From Pseudomonadota bacterium (GTDB lineage: Bacteria; Pseudomonadota; Gammaproteobacteria; Xanthomonadales; Marinicellaceae): a stretch of DNA of 14,010 nucleotides. Location: contig QQUO01000099.1 of the NCBI GenBank assembly GCA_008501575.1, positions 1 to 14,010 of the forward strand. Reading direction: 5' to 3'. This document shows positions 1 to 7,347 of this stretch, piece after piece. The number at the start of each line of letters is the position of its first letter. Position 1 is the first letter of the stretch. The notes under the pieces were generated by a model. That model worked only from the letters and a program-made list of their open reading frames with translations, searched no databases and was not told the origin of the DNA. Position numbers and translations under genes: made by a program.

Positions 1-54
1 GCGGTCCTGTTGTTTTGAACAGGCAATAACAATGCGACGATTAGGGGAGTTCAT
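1..54 (-). CDS. Possible start of a downstream gene, truncated by the window edge
   Basis: Reading the minus strand from an ATG at 54 gives 18 open codons (MNSPNRRIVIACSKQQDR) running off the left edge. The ATG lies 14 bases inside the end of the preceding 164-residue gene, a short overlap like others in this run of genes. There is no convincing Shine-Dalgarno sequence in front of it. The hydrophobic RIVIAC stretch could be a first beta strand, but 18 residues are too few to name a family. It may be a chance open frame. Confidence 0.3.
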   Translation of the reverse strand, partial: MNSPNRRIVIACSKQQDR

Positions 55-535
55 CGGCACTGACCCAACGACTATCCCGAAACACAAAATTACCAACAAG
101 GCCCGTATTAAAAGACACTTTATGGGCATTGTCTTTAAAAAAGGAATGGTTTTGATCACGAGGTAAAATAAATAGAAATTTCACTGGATGTGTTGAATCA
201 GGGCTGTTGTTATTAAAATACATTTTACATTGCATCCAACTGTCTTTGTCGATAACCGGAAACACAAATACTGAAAAATGCTTACGCGCCAAAGCAAATT
301 TCACGGCATCTTTAAACAAGTCAGTGCGTGGTGGTGGTGGTTCTGAGCTTTTAATATTGATTAATCCACGACCATTTTCCCAGACATATAAAGCCCATCC
401 GGTTTTCAAGGTAATGGCTTTTAGGCTGTTGTGTAGCCCGGCAATGTTATTTTTATGGACGTACAGTATTTGCTCAGTTTGACGAATTTCTTCTTCAAGG
501 CGGGATAGTTCATGACCATTTAACAGATCAGTCAT
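41..535 (-). CDS. Hypothetical protein, 164 aa, last gene of the tmk-holB-pilZ run
   Basis: I do not recognise this protein. It has no signal peptide or membrane segment, so it is probably cytoplasmic. Residues 8-35 are charged and heptad-like (LSRLEEEIRQTEQ...), suggesting a short helical or coiled-coil lead. A mixed alpha/beta body follows, with hydrophobic strands at FSVFVFPVI and VKFLFILPR and a proline run (PPPP) near residue 67. Its ATG lies 6 bases after the pilZ stop, so it is very likely translated from the same message, but the Shine-Dalgarno sequence is weak. Position next to pilZ makes a link to pili or surface motility conceivable, though the adjoining genes are housekeeping and the link is only positional. 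The codons look like those of its neighbours, with no sign of recent transfer. Confidence 0.75.
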   Translation of the reverse strand: MTDLLNGHELSRLEEEIRQTEQILYVHKNNIAGLHNSLKAITLKTGWALYVWENGRGLINIKSSEPPPPRTDLFKDAVKFALARKHFSVFVFPVIDKDSWMQCKMYFNNNSPDSTHPVKFLFILPRDQNHSFFKDNAHKVSFNTGLVGNFVFRDSRWVSADELP

Positions 536-541
536 ACATTA

Positions 542-898
542 TCACAATGTTAAAGTGGCAATATCTTGGCCATTATAAGGTGCCAATATACTGTGAATTT
601 TGGTTTTAATGGTGTCCATATCACTGTTGTCATTAAATTGAACACCAATGCCTTGTACCCGCGAACTTTGGGCACCTGAGGGCGTTATCCACACCACTTT
701 ACCGGTTACCGGCATGCGCTCATCATCATCCAAGGTTAAAATTAAAAAAACCTCGTCACCGATTTGGTAATTTTTATTGGTTTTTACAAATAAGCCACCG
801 TTTTCGATAAAGGGCATATAATGCTGGTGCAATTGTGCTGCACCTTGGATATTAAGGGATAATATGCCTTTTTTGGCCATACCGGCTGAAAATGCCAT
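542..898 (-). CDS. pilZ: Type IV pilus assembly protein PilZ
   Basis: This 118-residue single-domain protein matches the stand-alone PilZ of gammaproteobacteria. Visible signatures are GILSLNIQ near residue 11, YMPFIENGGLFVKT (27-40), YQIGDEVFLILTL (44-56), GKVVWITPSGAQ (66-77) and GIGVQFND (83-90). Family knowledge: this PilZ acts in the cytoplasm with the PilB ATPase and FimX to allow pilus assembly. It lacks the N-terminal RxxxR and the D/NxSxxG motifs that bind cyclic di-GMP, and neither is visible here, so it should be a non-binding adaptor. The first ATG is favoured over Met7 because AGAGGT stands 8 bases before it. It follows holB by 21 bases, the usual tmk-holB-pilZ order. Confidence 0.95.
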   Translation of the reverse strand: MAFSAGMAKKGILSLNIQGAAQLHQHYMPFIENGGLFVKTNKNYQIGDEVFLILTLDDDERMPVTGKVVWITPSGAQSSRVQGIGVQFNDNSDMDTIKTKIHSILAPYNGQDIATLTL

Positions 899-919
899 AA
901 TGGTAAACCTCTGTGTTTG

Positions 920-1903
920 TTATTGATTCTGCAAAGTACCGGTTTGTTTAATTTGCACCAACATGGATTCAATCAATAACCGAGTCTTTGTTTGGTTATT
1001 AAAGTTTACCATAATTGAGCTCATTAATTGGCACATTTTTAACATGATCGTGCTGGCTGAAGATTGTGACAGAAGCCAGCGATATAAGGCATGCGGCCAC
1101 ACAATTTGCGTTTCATTATCGCCATATTTTACTTTTAGCCAATGCAAAATAATTGCTTGTAACAAGGGCCATTGTTGCGCATTGACATGTTGTTCTAAAT
1201 ATTGTGACACTGTAACCAGAGATTGCTGGTTTGTTAAATATTCATGCAACTGACTCAAATGGGCCTCTAATTGGGGTGCCACATCATCCTCTATTAGCGC
1301 ATCCACTTGTAATGGCAGTCCCGGACTAAGCACCAGTAGTCGGTCCAATTCCTGTGGCGAAAGTTGGGGATGACGTTGTTGCAGCCAATCTGTAATCATC
1401 GGAAATTGGCAGTGATTAATTTGTAGTTTTAATTGCACACAACGTGAGCGAATTGTCGGTAATAAATGATGTATCCGATCCGTTTGTAAAATCAATAAAC
1501 TACCAGCCGGAGGCTCTTCCAACACTTTTAACAAAGAATTGGCGGCGGCTGTATTCATGTAATCAGCCTGTTTAATCAGTGCGACTTTGTGTGGCGCACT
1601 GTGGGCGGTGGCGGTAAAAAAATTGACCAGTGAGCGAATAGAAGCCACTTTGATGATGTTGTTGTCTGCAACAACCGACATTAAATCCGGGTGCTGCCCT
1701 GAAGCAAAAATACGGCAACTTTGGCATTGACCACAGGGTTCCGGGTTTGGTTTTCGACATAATAATTCAGCCACGATGGCATGTGACAACGCAGTTTTAC
1801 CAACACCATAATTACCATGAATAATCATTGCTTGTGGTTGTCGACCATCTGCCAACTGTTGGTGCCAATGATCTAAAGCCGGCTGCAACCAGGGATATAT
1901 CAT
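920..1903 (-). CDS. holB: DNA polymerase III delta' subunit
   Basis: This is a clamp-loader subunit that, with delta and tau/gamma, loads the beta sliding clamp on DNA. From the ATG at 1903 it is 327 residues and begins MIYPWLQPAL, the usual HolB opening. The Walker A-like loop GNYGVGKT is at 30-37. A four-cysteine zinc module follows at C49, C57, C60 and C63. Further on are NSLLKVLEEPP and the SRC motif (RSRCVQL), both typical of the family. A TTG at 1915 would add four residues, but the ATG at 1903 forms a 4-base ATGA overlap with the tmk stop and fits the family start better. The intact P-loop lysine is notable because delta' in E. coli does not hydrolyse ATP. The C-terminal third is less conserved, as usual. 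Confidence 0.95.
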   Translation of the reverse strand: MIYPWLQPALDHWHQQLADGRQPQAMIIHGNYGVGKTALSHAIVAELLCRKPNPEPCGQCQSCRIFASGQHPDLMSVVADNNIIKVASIRSLVNFFTATAHSAPHKVALIKQADYMNTAAANSLLKVLEEPPAGSLLILQTDRIHHLLPTIRSRCVQLKLQINHCQFPMITDWLQQRHPQLSPQELDRLLVLSPGLPLQVDALIEDDVAPQLEAHLSQLHEYLTNQQSLVTVSQYLEQHVNAQQWPLLQAIILHWLKVKYGDNETQIVWPHALYRWLLSQSSASTIMLKMCQLMSSIMVNFNNQTKTRLLIESMLVQIKQTGTLQNQ

Positions 1904-2532
1904 GGTTTCACCCAATACTCATGGGCTTGTATCTGGTTGATTATTTGCTCTTGTACCGCTTGAGCTGACTGATTGGCATCAATGGTTTTAATGCGTTTTG
2001 GGTGTTGCGCTTGCCGGTTTAAGTAGCCCTCACGGATCCGTTGAAAAAAATCAATGTTTTCCTGTTCTATGCGATCCTTCTCAGACCGACTTGACGCCCG
2101 TTGTAGTCCAATTTCCGGGCGCACATCTAACCACAAGGTCAAATCGGGCTGGGTATTGCCCACGGTTAATTGCTCCAATTGTTTAATCAACGCCAAATCG
2201 AGCTTCCGACCAAATCCCTGGTAGGCGAAACTGGCATCCACAAAACGATCAGAAACAACCCAGGTTCCCTGATCTAAACTGGGTCGAATCACTTTCTTTA
2301 CGTGTTCATTACGGGCCGCAAACATCAACAATAATTCGGTCATCGCCTCAAGATGTTCAGTGTGTAACAAAATATCACGAATCAACTCAGCAGTCACTTC
2401 ACCACCGGGTTCACGGGTCACAATAAAAGGCACCTGCCACTGTTCCAATTGATTTTTGATGGTATTTAATGCGGTGGTCTTACCAGCACCTTCGGAACCT
2501 TCTAAGGTGATAAAGCGGGCTTTAGTTGTCAT
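1900..2532 (-). CDS. tmk: Thymidylate kinase
   Basis: Phosphorylates dTMP to dTDP with ATP, an essential step of dTTP supply, in the cytoplasm. At 210 residues it has the normal family length. The P-loop GSEGAGKT is at 12-19, TREPGG at 39-44, the DR pair at 95-96 (SDRF), and an arginine-rich LID region at 145-156 (RASSRSEKDRIE), as in the E. coli-type enzymes that carry catalytic arginines in the LID. The start is firm: AAGGA lies 5 bases upstream, inside the last codons of mltG, and the two genes overlap by 11 bases. The stop overlaps the holB ATG in an ATGA arrangement, so mltG, tmk and holB are probably translated together. Confidence 0.97.
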   Translation of the reverse strand: MTTKARFITLEGSEGAGKTTALNTIKNQLEQWQVPFIVTREPGGEVTAELIRDILLHTEHLEAMTELLLMFAARNEHVKKVIRPSLDQGTWVVSDRFVDASFAYQGFGRKLDLALIKQLEQLTVGNTQPDLTLWLDVRPEIGLQRASSRSEKDRIEQENIDFFQRIREGYLNRQAQHPKRIKTIDANQSAQAVQEQIINQIQAHEYWVKP

Positions 2533-3535
2533 TTTGTTCCTTTAAAAAATTTTTTACAGCTTGTTGGTGTTGCTGGTAGGTTTCACTAAACACATGACCT
2601 CCGGCACCACTGGCCACAAAATACAATTGTTTACCCTGATTGGGCTGGCCGGCGGCATAAATTGATTCAGCACCCGCCATGGCAATTGGTGTCGGTGGTA
2701 ACCCATGTCGGGTGTAGGTATTGTACGGCGTGTCGGTACGTAAGTGCTGATATGTAATATCACCCGCATACTCCAGGCCCACCCCATAAATTACAGTGGG
2801 GTCAGTTTGTAAGCGCATATTTTTCTGTAACCGGCGATTAAATACGCCGGATATAATATTTCTTTCTGCGGCCACCGCCGTTTCCTTTTCAATGATGGAG
2901 GCCATAATCAACATCTCATAAGGATTTTTTAAAAGCACATCCGATTGTCGCTCATGCCAGGCTTCTTGCAGGACTTTTTGTAATGCTTGATGGGCCCTTG
3001 ATAGCACCATTAAATCGCTGTCATCACGGGTATAATAATAAGTCTCCGGTAACAATTGCCCTTCCATCGCTGGTGCATCAATATTCAATAAATCAATTAT
3101 TTCTGCATCTGTTTTATCACTCAATAAGCGTTTACTGACTTTAAGCTGTGGCAATTGCTGCTGCACTTGCTGCCAGGTTTGGCCTTCAATAATGGTCCAG
3201 GAATATCTAATCACACGATTAACAGCAATGGCATCCAATATTTGTCGGGGAGTGTCTTGTTTAGTGAATAAGTATTCACCACTTTTTATTTGGCTGTCAT
3301 AGCCGTGCCAACGCCCCAGTAATTGCCATTGCCATGATTTTCCATGACCGTTTTTTTGTTTGATTTGGGTGATTAATTGACGGTAATAATCACCCCGTTG
3401 GATGTCTAAGTTGGTTTCAGGGGCATTAAAAACAGGGGTGATAAGAAATTGTTGATACTGGTAATAAAAAACAACCGTCAGCAACACAACAAGCATCACC
3501 AATAAAGCCATTATTTTATAAATCAAAGATTTCAT
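2522..3535 (-). CDS. mltG: Endolytic murein transglycosylase MltG (YceG family)
   Basis: This is an inner-membrane enzyme that cuts nascent peptidoglycan glycan strands and is thought to help end strand growth. The 337-residue protein has a short cytoplasmic N-terminus and one membrane helix at about 8-25 (ALLVMLVVLLTVVFYY), then a periplasmic part. Residues about 40-110 form the LysM-like subdomain. The catalytic core carries MEGQLLPETYYY (157-168) and MASIIEKET (211-219), whose first glutamate, E216, matches the catalytic Glu of E. coli MltG. RLQTDPTVIYG, YNTYTRHGLPPTPIAMAG and YFVASGAGGHVF-type segments, all typical of YceG, follow. The ATG lies 6 bases after pabC; its Shine-Dalgarno sequence is poor. 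The pabC-mltG-tmk-holB order is the standard one in Gammaproteobacteria. Confidence 0.96.
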   Translation of the reverse strand: MKSLIYKIMALLVMLVVLLTVVFYYQYQQFLITPVFNAPETNLDIQRGDYYRQLITQIKQKNGHGKSWQWQLLGRWHGYDSQIKSGEYLFTKQDTPRQILDAIAVNRVIRYSWTIIEGQTWQQVQQQLPQLKVSKRLLSDKTDAEIIDLLNIDAPAMEGQLLPETYYYTRDDSDLMVLSRAHQALQKVLQEAWHERQSDVLLKNPYEMLIMASIIEKETAVAAERNIISGVFNRRLQKNMRLQTDPTVIYGVGLEYAGDITYQHLRTDTPYNTYTRHGLPPTPIAMAGAESIYAAGQPNQGKQLYFVASGAGGHVFSETYQQHQQAVKNFLKEQNDN

Positions 3536-3541
3536 GTCATT

Positions 3542-4327
3542 TTAATCAATCAGATGTTGCCAAAGACTGTGTATTCTATCGCAAATTGGGTGATTTATCT
3601 GGAATGAGCCCAAGGATTTAATGCTTTTAACCACACGAAAACCATGTATCGCATTGGCCGTCATCACGGCATCAGAATCTTTAATGTCCTGTAATTTTAA
3701 TTTTACAGTGTTGAGCGCCAACTGTCGTTTTAACCAGGATAAAGCCACGCCTTCAACCCCACAATATTGCATATCAGGTGTGTAAATCTGGTTATTTTTA
3801 ATAACAAGTAGATTTTGGCAGGTGGTTTCAATCACATCATCTTGTTGATTAAGTACCACTAAATCATCAACTTTTTTGTCACAAAGCTCATTGGCAATAA
3901 GTATTTGAGGCAAACGATTCAGGTGTTTCATTGCCCTTAATATGGGCTGAGGTGTCAGCCTTTGATCGGCCAATGCCAGGGTCTGCCGATGGCTTTGCGG
4001 TTGGTAAGGGTGTTGGCTCATCAACCATTCACAGGCATGGCTGTGGGGTTGGTAACCCCTTGTTGCTTGTTGACGAAATACGGTTAATCGAATGACTGCA
4101 TTGGATTCAGTGGCCTGATCTTGAATAAGCCCGGCCATGGCCTTTAAATCCGGGGTTTTAATCTGTAAATAAGCACAAGATTGTTGTAACCGCTGCTGAT
4201 GCCATGCCCATAAGGGCATTCGATTATGAACCAGCCGGATGGTTTCAAACACCCCATCACCGTACATTAAAGCACGGTTTTCCCACATGGTTTCATCATG
4301 CAAATCAAATGATGCGGCGATAATCAT
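3542..4327 (-). CDS. pabC: Aminodeoxychorismate lyase (4-amino-4-deoxychorismate lyase)
   Basis: This is a PLP enzyme of fold type IV that splits 4-amino-4-deoxychorismate into p-aminobenzoate and pyruvate for folate synthesis. At 261 residues it is close to the usual length. The N-terminal motif ENRALMYGDGVFETIR (16-31) is typical of class IV aminotransferases. The PLP lysine is K134 in AMKHLNRLPQILI, which lines up with the KHLNRLEQVLI stretch of E. coli PabC. ETTCQNLLVI and the later CGVEGVALSWL match the cofactor-phosphate region. The start ATG overlaps the pabB TGA as ATGA, so the two enzymes of the pathway are translationally coupled. The YGDG and ETTCQNL context favours PabC over branched-chain aminotransferase, and the neighbour pabB makes this firm. 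Confidence 0.94.
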   Translation of the reverse strand: MIIAASFDLHDETMWENRALMYGDGVFETIRLVHNRMPLWAWHQQRLQQSCAYLQIKTPDLKAMAGLIQDQATESNAVIRLTVFRQQATRGYQPHSHACEWLMSQHPYQPQSHRQTLALADQRLTPQPILRAMKHLNRLPQILIANELCDKKVDDLVVLNQQDDVIETTCQNLLVIKNNQIYTPDMQYCGVEGVALSWLKRQLALNTVKLKLQDIKDSDAVMTANAIHGFRVVKSIKSLGSFQINHPICDRIHSLWQHLID

Positions 4328-5634
4328 GACGACAGGGCCCGCACCAAGCCTTTTGCTTTGTGCTCAGTTTCTTCGGTTTCTTTACTGGCATCAGAGTCAT
4401 ACACAATACCGGCACCGGCATTAAATTGCAGTGCTTGTCCCTGCAGAGACAAACTGCGAATGAGGATATTAAAATCTGCCTGACCATGGTGACTAATGTA
4501 ACCAATGCTTCCGGTGTAGGCGGCACGGGGCCGTTGTTCAATTTCAGCAATGATTTGCATGCATCGCAGCTTCGGACAGCCAGTAATGGTACCCCCGGGA
4601 AATAAGGCTTTGATAACATCGGATATCATCATATCAGTGCGGAAGCGGCCTGCCACATTTGACACGATATGATGCACATGGGGATAACTTTCCACCACCA
4701 TAAATTCATCGACCACAACTGTCCCGGATTGACTCACTTGACCTATGTCGTTGCGTTCCAAATCAACCAACATAATATGCTCAGCCTGTTCCTTATCATC
4801 GGAAATAAGGCGTTTAATTTGTAATTGATCAGATTTAAAGTCTCGCACACGGGGATGAGTCCCGGCAATTGGTCGGGTACTGACCTGACCTGCTTTGACA
4901 TTAAACAATCGTTCCGGCGATGAGCTAACGACAGCCCAGTCACGGTATTGAAATAAGGCCGCAAAAGGTGCTGGATTGGCTTCTTTCAGACGCACAAATA
5001 AAGCGGCTGCACAAACATTTTTATCGGTACTGTGATAGTGCCACCTGCGTGACAAATTGGCTTGATAAATATCACCACGTCGAATGTATTGCTGACAGAT
5101 TTTAATGCCTTGCTGAAAATCATCGGCGGCTTCAACCGAATCAAAATGAAACTGATTATGTCTAATCGGGTCGACATGGCCGATTGCCAGGCGTTGTTCA
5201 ATTTTATCAATGACCCGCTGAGAGATGCCGCACAAATGGGTTTTATCAGTGACTCGATCGAACACCACTGAACCATTACAGCGCATGGCCATCGCCAAAA
5301 TTTGGCCATTGTCCGGGGCTGTTAATTTGGGTTGCCACTGGGTCGCAGCTTCATAAGATAAATACACCAACCAACCATGATCAAAAGGCAATGGCTGCGA
5401 TTCTTGTGCAGGTTGGCAGTCGATTAATTCCAATAATTGCTGCACCTGGTCTACAGTGGTGGCCACCATAATTTCAACCGGGTCGGCGAATAAGATATCA
5501 TAACGGGCATTGTCACCAGTGCCGGCCTGGCTTTCCAGCAAACCCGGAAAAAATTCTTTATCCGCAGCCGCTAAGTTAACCAACACAGGTCGATAATCAA
5601 TGGTTTTTACCACCGATGGAGGTGGTTTAGTCAT
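4324..5634 (-). CDS. pabB: Aminodeoxychorismate synthase component I
   Basis: With the PabA glutaminase it converts chorismate to 4-amino-4-deoxychorismate. From the ATG at 5634 the protein is 436 residues. A TTG at 5679 would start 53 bases inside fabF and is unlikely; the ATG overlaps fabF by only 8 bases. The N-terminal anthranilate-synthase-like domain is followed by the chorismate-binding domain with YIRRGDIYQANLSRR (183-197), SPERLF (239-244), PIAGTHPR (255-262), FPGGTITGCPK, YTGSIGY and GAGIVYDSD. One point is odd. In E. coli PabB the PIKGT lysine is a nucleophile, while TrpE has alanine there; here A257 gives the TrpE-like PIAGT. Direct coupling to pabC still favours PabB, but the specificity rests on context. 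No PabA glutaminase gene is in the window. Confidence 0.9.
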   Translation of the reverse strand: MTKPPPSVVKTIDYRPVLVNLAAADKEFFPGLLESQAGTGDNARYDILFADPVEIMVATTVDQVQQLLELIDCQPAQESQPLPFDHGWLVYLSYEAATQWQPKLTAPDNGQILAMAMRCNGSVVFDRVTDKTHLCGISQRVIDKIEQRLAIGHVDPIRHNQFHFDSVEAADDFQQGIKICQQYIRRGDIYQANLSRRWHYHSTDKNVCAAALFVRLKEANPAPFAALFQYRDWAVVSSSPERLFNVKAGQVSTRPIAGTHPRVRDFKSDQLQIKRLISDDKEQAEHIMLVDLERNDIGQVSQSGTVVVDEFMVVESYPHVHHIVSNVAGRFRTDMMISDVIKALFPGGTITGCPKLRCMQIIAEIEQRPRAAYTGSIGYISHHGQADFNILIRSLSLQGQALQFNAGAGIVYDSDASKETEETEHKAKGLVRALSS

Positions 5635-6871
5635 CCATTTTCGCAAATACAATTGAACCGTTGGTACCACCAAAGCCAAAAGAGTTGGACATTACGGCAT
5701 TAATGACGGCCCGTTGGGCTTGGTGCGGCACATAATTCAAATCACATGTTGAATCAGGATTGTCCAAATTAATGGTGGGCGGTAAGATTTGATCTCGAAT
5801 AGCCAAGACACTGAATACCGCTTCAACACCGCCCGCTGCGCCCAACAAATGACCAGTCATGGACTTGGTGGAACTGACTGCCAAATTATAAGCATGATCG
5901 CCAAATGCCGTTTTAATGGCATCACTTTCACCGACATCTCCCTGCGGTGTGGATGTGCCATGGGCATTGATGTAATTAAAATCCTGGACGGCCAATTCTG
6001 AATCTTTAATGGCATTAACCATACAGCGCGCCGCCCCTTCGCCACCCGGCGAGGGTGCAGTCATGTGATGGGCATCAGAACTCATGCCAAAACCAATCAT
6101 TTCAGCGTATATTTTTGCTCCCCGTGCCTGGGCATGCTCCAAAGTCTCTAGCACCAGCACACCGGCACCGTCACCCAAAACAAAGCCATCGCGTTCCTGA
6201 TCCCAGGGTCGTGAAGCTTTGGTTGGTTCATCATTACGCGTCGACAGGGCTTTTGATTGTGAAAATCCACCAATGGCAATGGGTGTCGAGGCGTATTCAG
6301 CACCCCCACAAATCATCACATCCGCATCACCGTACTGGATGCTGCGATAAGCCATGCCGATACTGTGGGTGGCTGAACTACAAGCGGACACCATGGCTAA
6401 ATTTGGACCTTTTAAACCATATTTAATGCTTAAATTTCCGGATGCCATATTGATGATGGTGCTGGGGATAAAAAAGGGTGATATCCGCCTGGGTCCTTTT
6501 TGCAACCATGTTTCCGTGGTTTCCTGAATACCCAAAATACCACCAATGCCGGCCCCAATATAGACACCAATACGTTCCGCATTGTCTTCAGTGACTTGTA
6601 GCTTGGCATCCTCAAAGGCATCAATTCCGGCCGCCAAGGCATAGTGAATAAAGGGATCCATTTTTTTGGCCTCTTTGGCCGATAAGTACTTCGACACATC
6701 AAAATCTTTAACTTCACCGGCTATTTTTGCGGCAAAATCAGTGGTGTCGAAATGACTGATGGGGCCAATACCGCTGACGCCGTTAATTATGTTTTCCCAT
6801 GCCGTTGCCAATTTGTTACCCACCGGTGACACAATACCCATACCGGTAACCACCACTCTACGTTTTTGCAT
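5627..6871 (-). CDS. fabF: Beta-ketoacyl-ACP synthase II
   Basis: This condensing enzyme elongates acyl-ACP with malonyl-ACP in cytoplasmic fatty acid synthesis. The ATG at 6871 gives MQKRRVVVTGMGIVSPVGN and 414 residues, almost the E. coli length. An upstream ATG at 6883 would add four residues but has no Shine-Dalgarno sequence, whereas GGGGAC stands 4 bases before the one chosen. The catalytic Cys-His-His triad is C164 (VSACSSATHS), H304 (INAHGTSTP) and H341 (SMTGHLLGAAGG). The C-terminal FGFGGTNGS motif is present. The triad with H rather than Asn distinguishes it from FabH. It lies downstream of acpP, separated by a terminator hairpin, so its expression is probably a fraction of that of acpP. 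The stop overlaps the pabB start. Confidence 0.97.
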   Translation of the reverse strand: MQKRRVVVTGMGIVSPVGNKLATAWENIINGVSGIGPISHFDTTDFAAKIAGEVKDFDVSKYLSAKEAKKMDPFIHYALAAGIDAFEDAKLQVTEDNAERIGVYIGAGIGGILGIQETTETWLQKGPRRISPFFIPSTIINMASGNLSIKYGLKGPNLAMVSACSSATHSIGMAYRSIQYGDADVMICGGAEYASTPIAIGGFSQSKALSTRNDEPTKASRPWDQERDGFVLGDGAGVLVLETLEHAQARGAKIYAEMIGFGMSSDAHHMTAPSPGGEGAARCMVNAIKDSELAVQDFNYINAHGTSTPQGDVGESDAIKTAFGDHAYNLAVSSTKSMTGHLLGAAGGVEAVFSVLAIRDQILPPTINLDNPDSTCDLNYVPHQAQRAVINAVMSNSFGFGGTNGSIVFAKMDD

Positions 6872-6875
6872 GTTT

Positions 6876-6881
6876 GTCCCC
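6876..6881 (-). promoter_or_regulatory. Ribosome binding site deciding the fabF start
   Basis: On the minus strand GGGGAC lies 4 bases before the ATG at 6871. The in-frame ATG at 6883 sits upstream of it and has only A/T-rich sequence before it. This supports the shorter, 414-residue FabF. Confidence 0.55.
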
Positions 6882-6903
6882 ATAAAATATTTTCATTTTA
6901 GGC

Positions 6904-6932
6904 AAATAAAAAGCCACGTAAAACGCGGCTTT
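6904..6932 (-). terminator. Intrinsic terminator between acpP and fabF
   Basis: On the minus strand a 9-base-pair stem (AAAGCCGCG with CGTGGCTTT, one G-U pair) closes a 5-base loop at 6919-6923 and runs directly into TTATTT; three further Ts are the 3' end of the stem. It starts 31 bases after the acpP stop. It should end most transcripts that come through acpP and let only some continue into fabF, giving the small, abundant carrier protein a higher transcript level than the synthase. This is inferred from structure only. Confidence 0.75.
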
Positions 6933-6963
6933 AAATGTACTATGAACCATCGACGATAATAAT

Positions 6964-7203
6964 TTAAACGTTGGCTGTTACATAGTCAATGGCTTGTTGA
7001 ACTGTGGTAATTTTCTCGGCATCTTCTTCGGGAATCTCACATTCAAACTCTTCTTCCAAAGCCATGACCAATTCGACAGTGTCCAATGAATCAGCGCCTA
7101 AGTCATCAACAAATGAAGCGCTGTTATTTAATTCTGATGCACTCACATCCAAATCCAATTGTTCAACAACAATCTCTTTAACTTTATTTTCAATGTCACT
7201 CAT
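6964..7203 (-). CDS. acpP: Acyl carrier protein
   Basis: This small acidic protein carries growing acyl chains on phosphopantetheine and is the partner of FabH, FabG, FabF and PlsX encoded around it. From the ATG at 7203 it is 79 residues, starting MSDIENKVKEIVVEQL. The attachment serine is S39 in the invariant DSLDTVEL motif, preceded by FVDDLGA. EEEFECEIPEEDAEKITTV and AIDYV follow, as in E. coli AcpP. A longer frame from 7242 would add 13 residues not typical of the family, and AGGTAA lies 7 bases before the chosen ATG. A 144-base gap upstream and a terminator downstream suggest it can be made as a short separate transcript. Confidence 0.98.
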   Translation of the reverse strand: MSDIENKVKEIVVEQLDLDVSASELNNSASFVDDLGADSLDTVELVMALEEEFECEIPEEDAEKITTVQQAIDYVTANV

Positions 7204-7318
7204 GTGTTCATTACCTGTGTCAAAAAAGTCTATTGTATGCAAGCTTAAGGTATTTTTCCACCAATAATTGCCCCGCGAATCGCTAAATAAGCATATTTAT
7301 ATCGAACGTCTGTTTCAG

Positions 7319-7347
7319 TTTATAGTTACTGCCGGTAATTCCGTCCA
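7319..7347 (-). promoter_or_regulatory. Promoter candidate for acpP
   Basis: On the minus strand TGGACG (7342-7347, 4 of 6 matches to TTGACA) is followed after exactly 17 bases by TATAAA (7319-7324, 5 of 6 matches to TATAAT). Transcription would start near 7312 and give a leader of about 110 bases before acpP. The -35 box abuts the fabG stop. Another A/T-rich -10-like stretch lies further down, so the exact box is uncertain. Confidence 0.4.

Noticed and set aside
6..23. Hairpin CCTGTT/AACAGG as a terminator for the leftmost gene
   Set aside because: No T run follows on the minus strand, and an open frame passes through it.
5635..5679. TTG start for pabB at 5679
   Set aside because: It would lie 53 bases inside fabF over the codons of its FGFGGTNGS motif; the ATG at 5634 fits spacing and family length.
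6055..6426. 123-codon plus-strand open frame inside fabF
   Set aside because: It lies wholly opposite a well-conserved fabF and shows no recognisable protein features.
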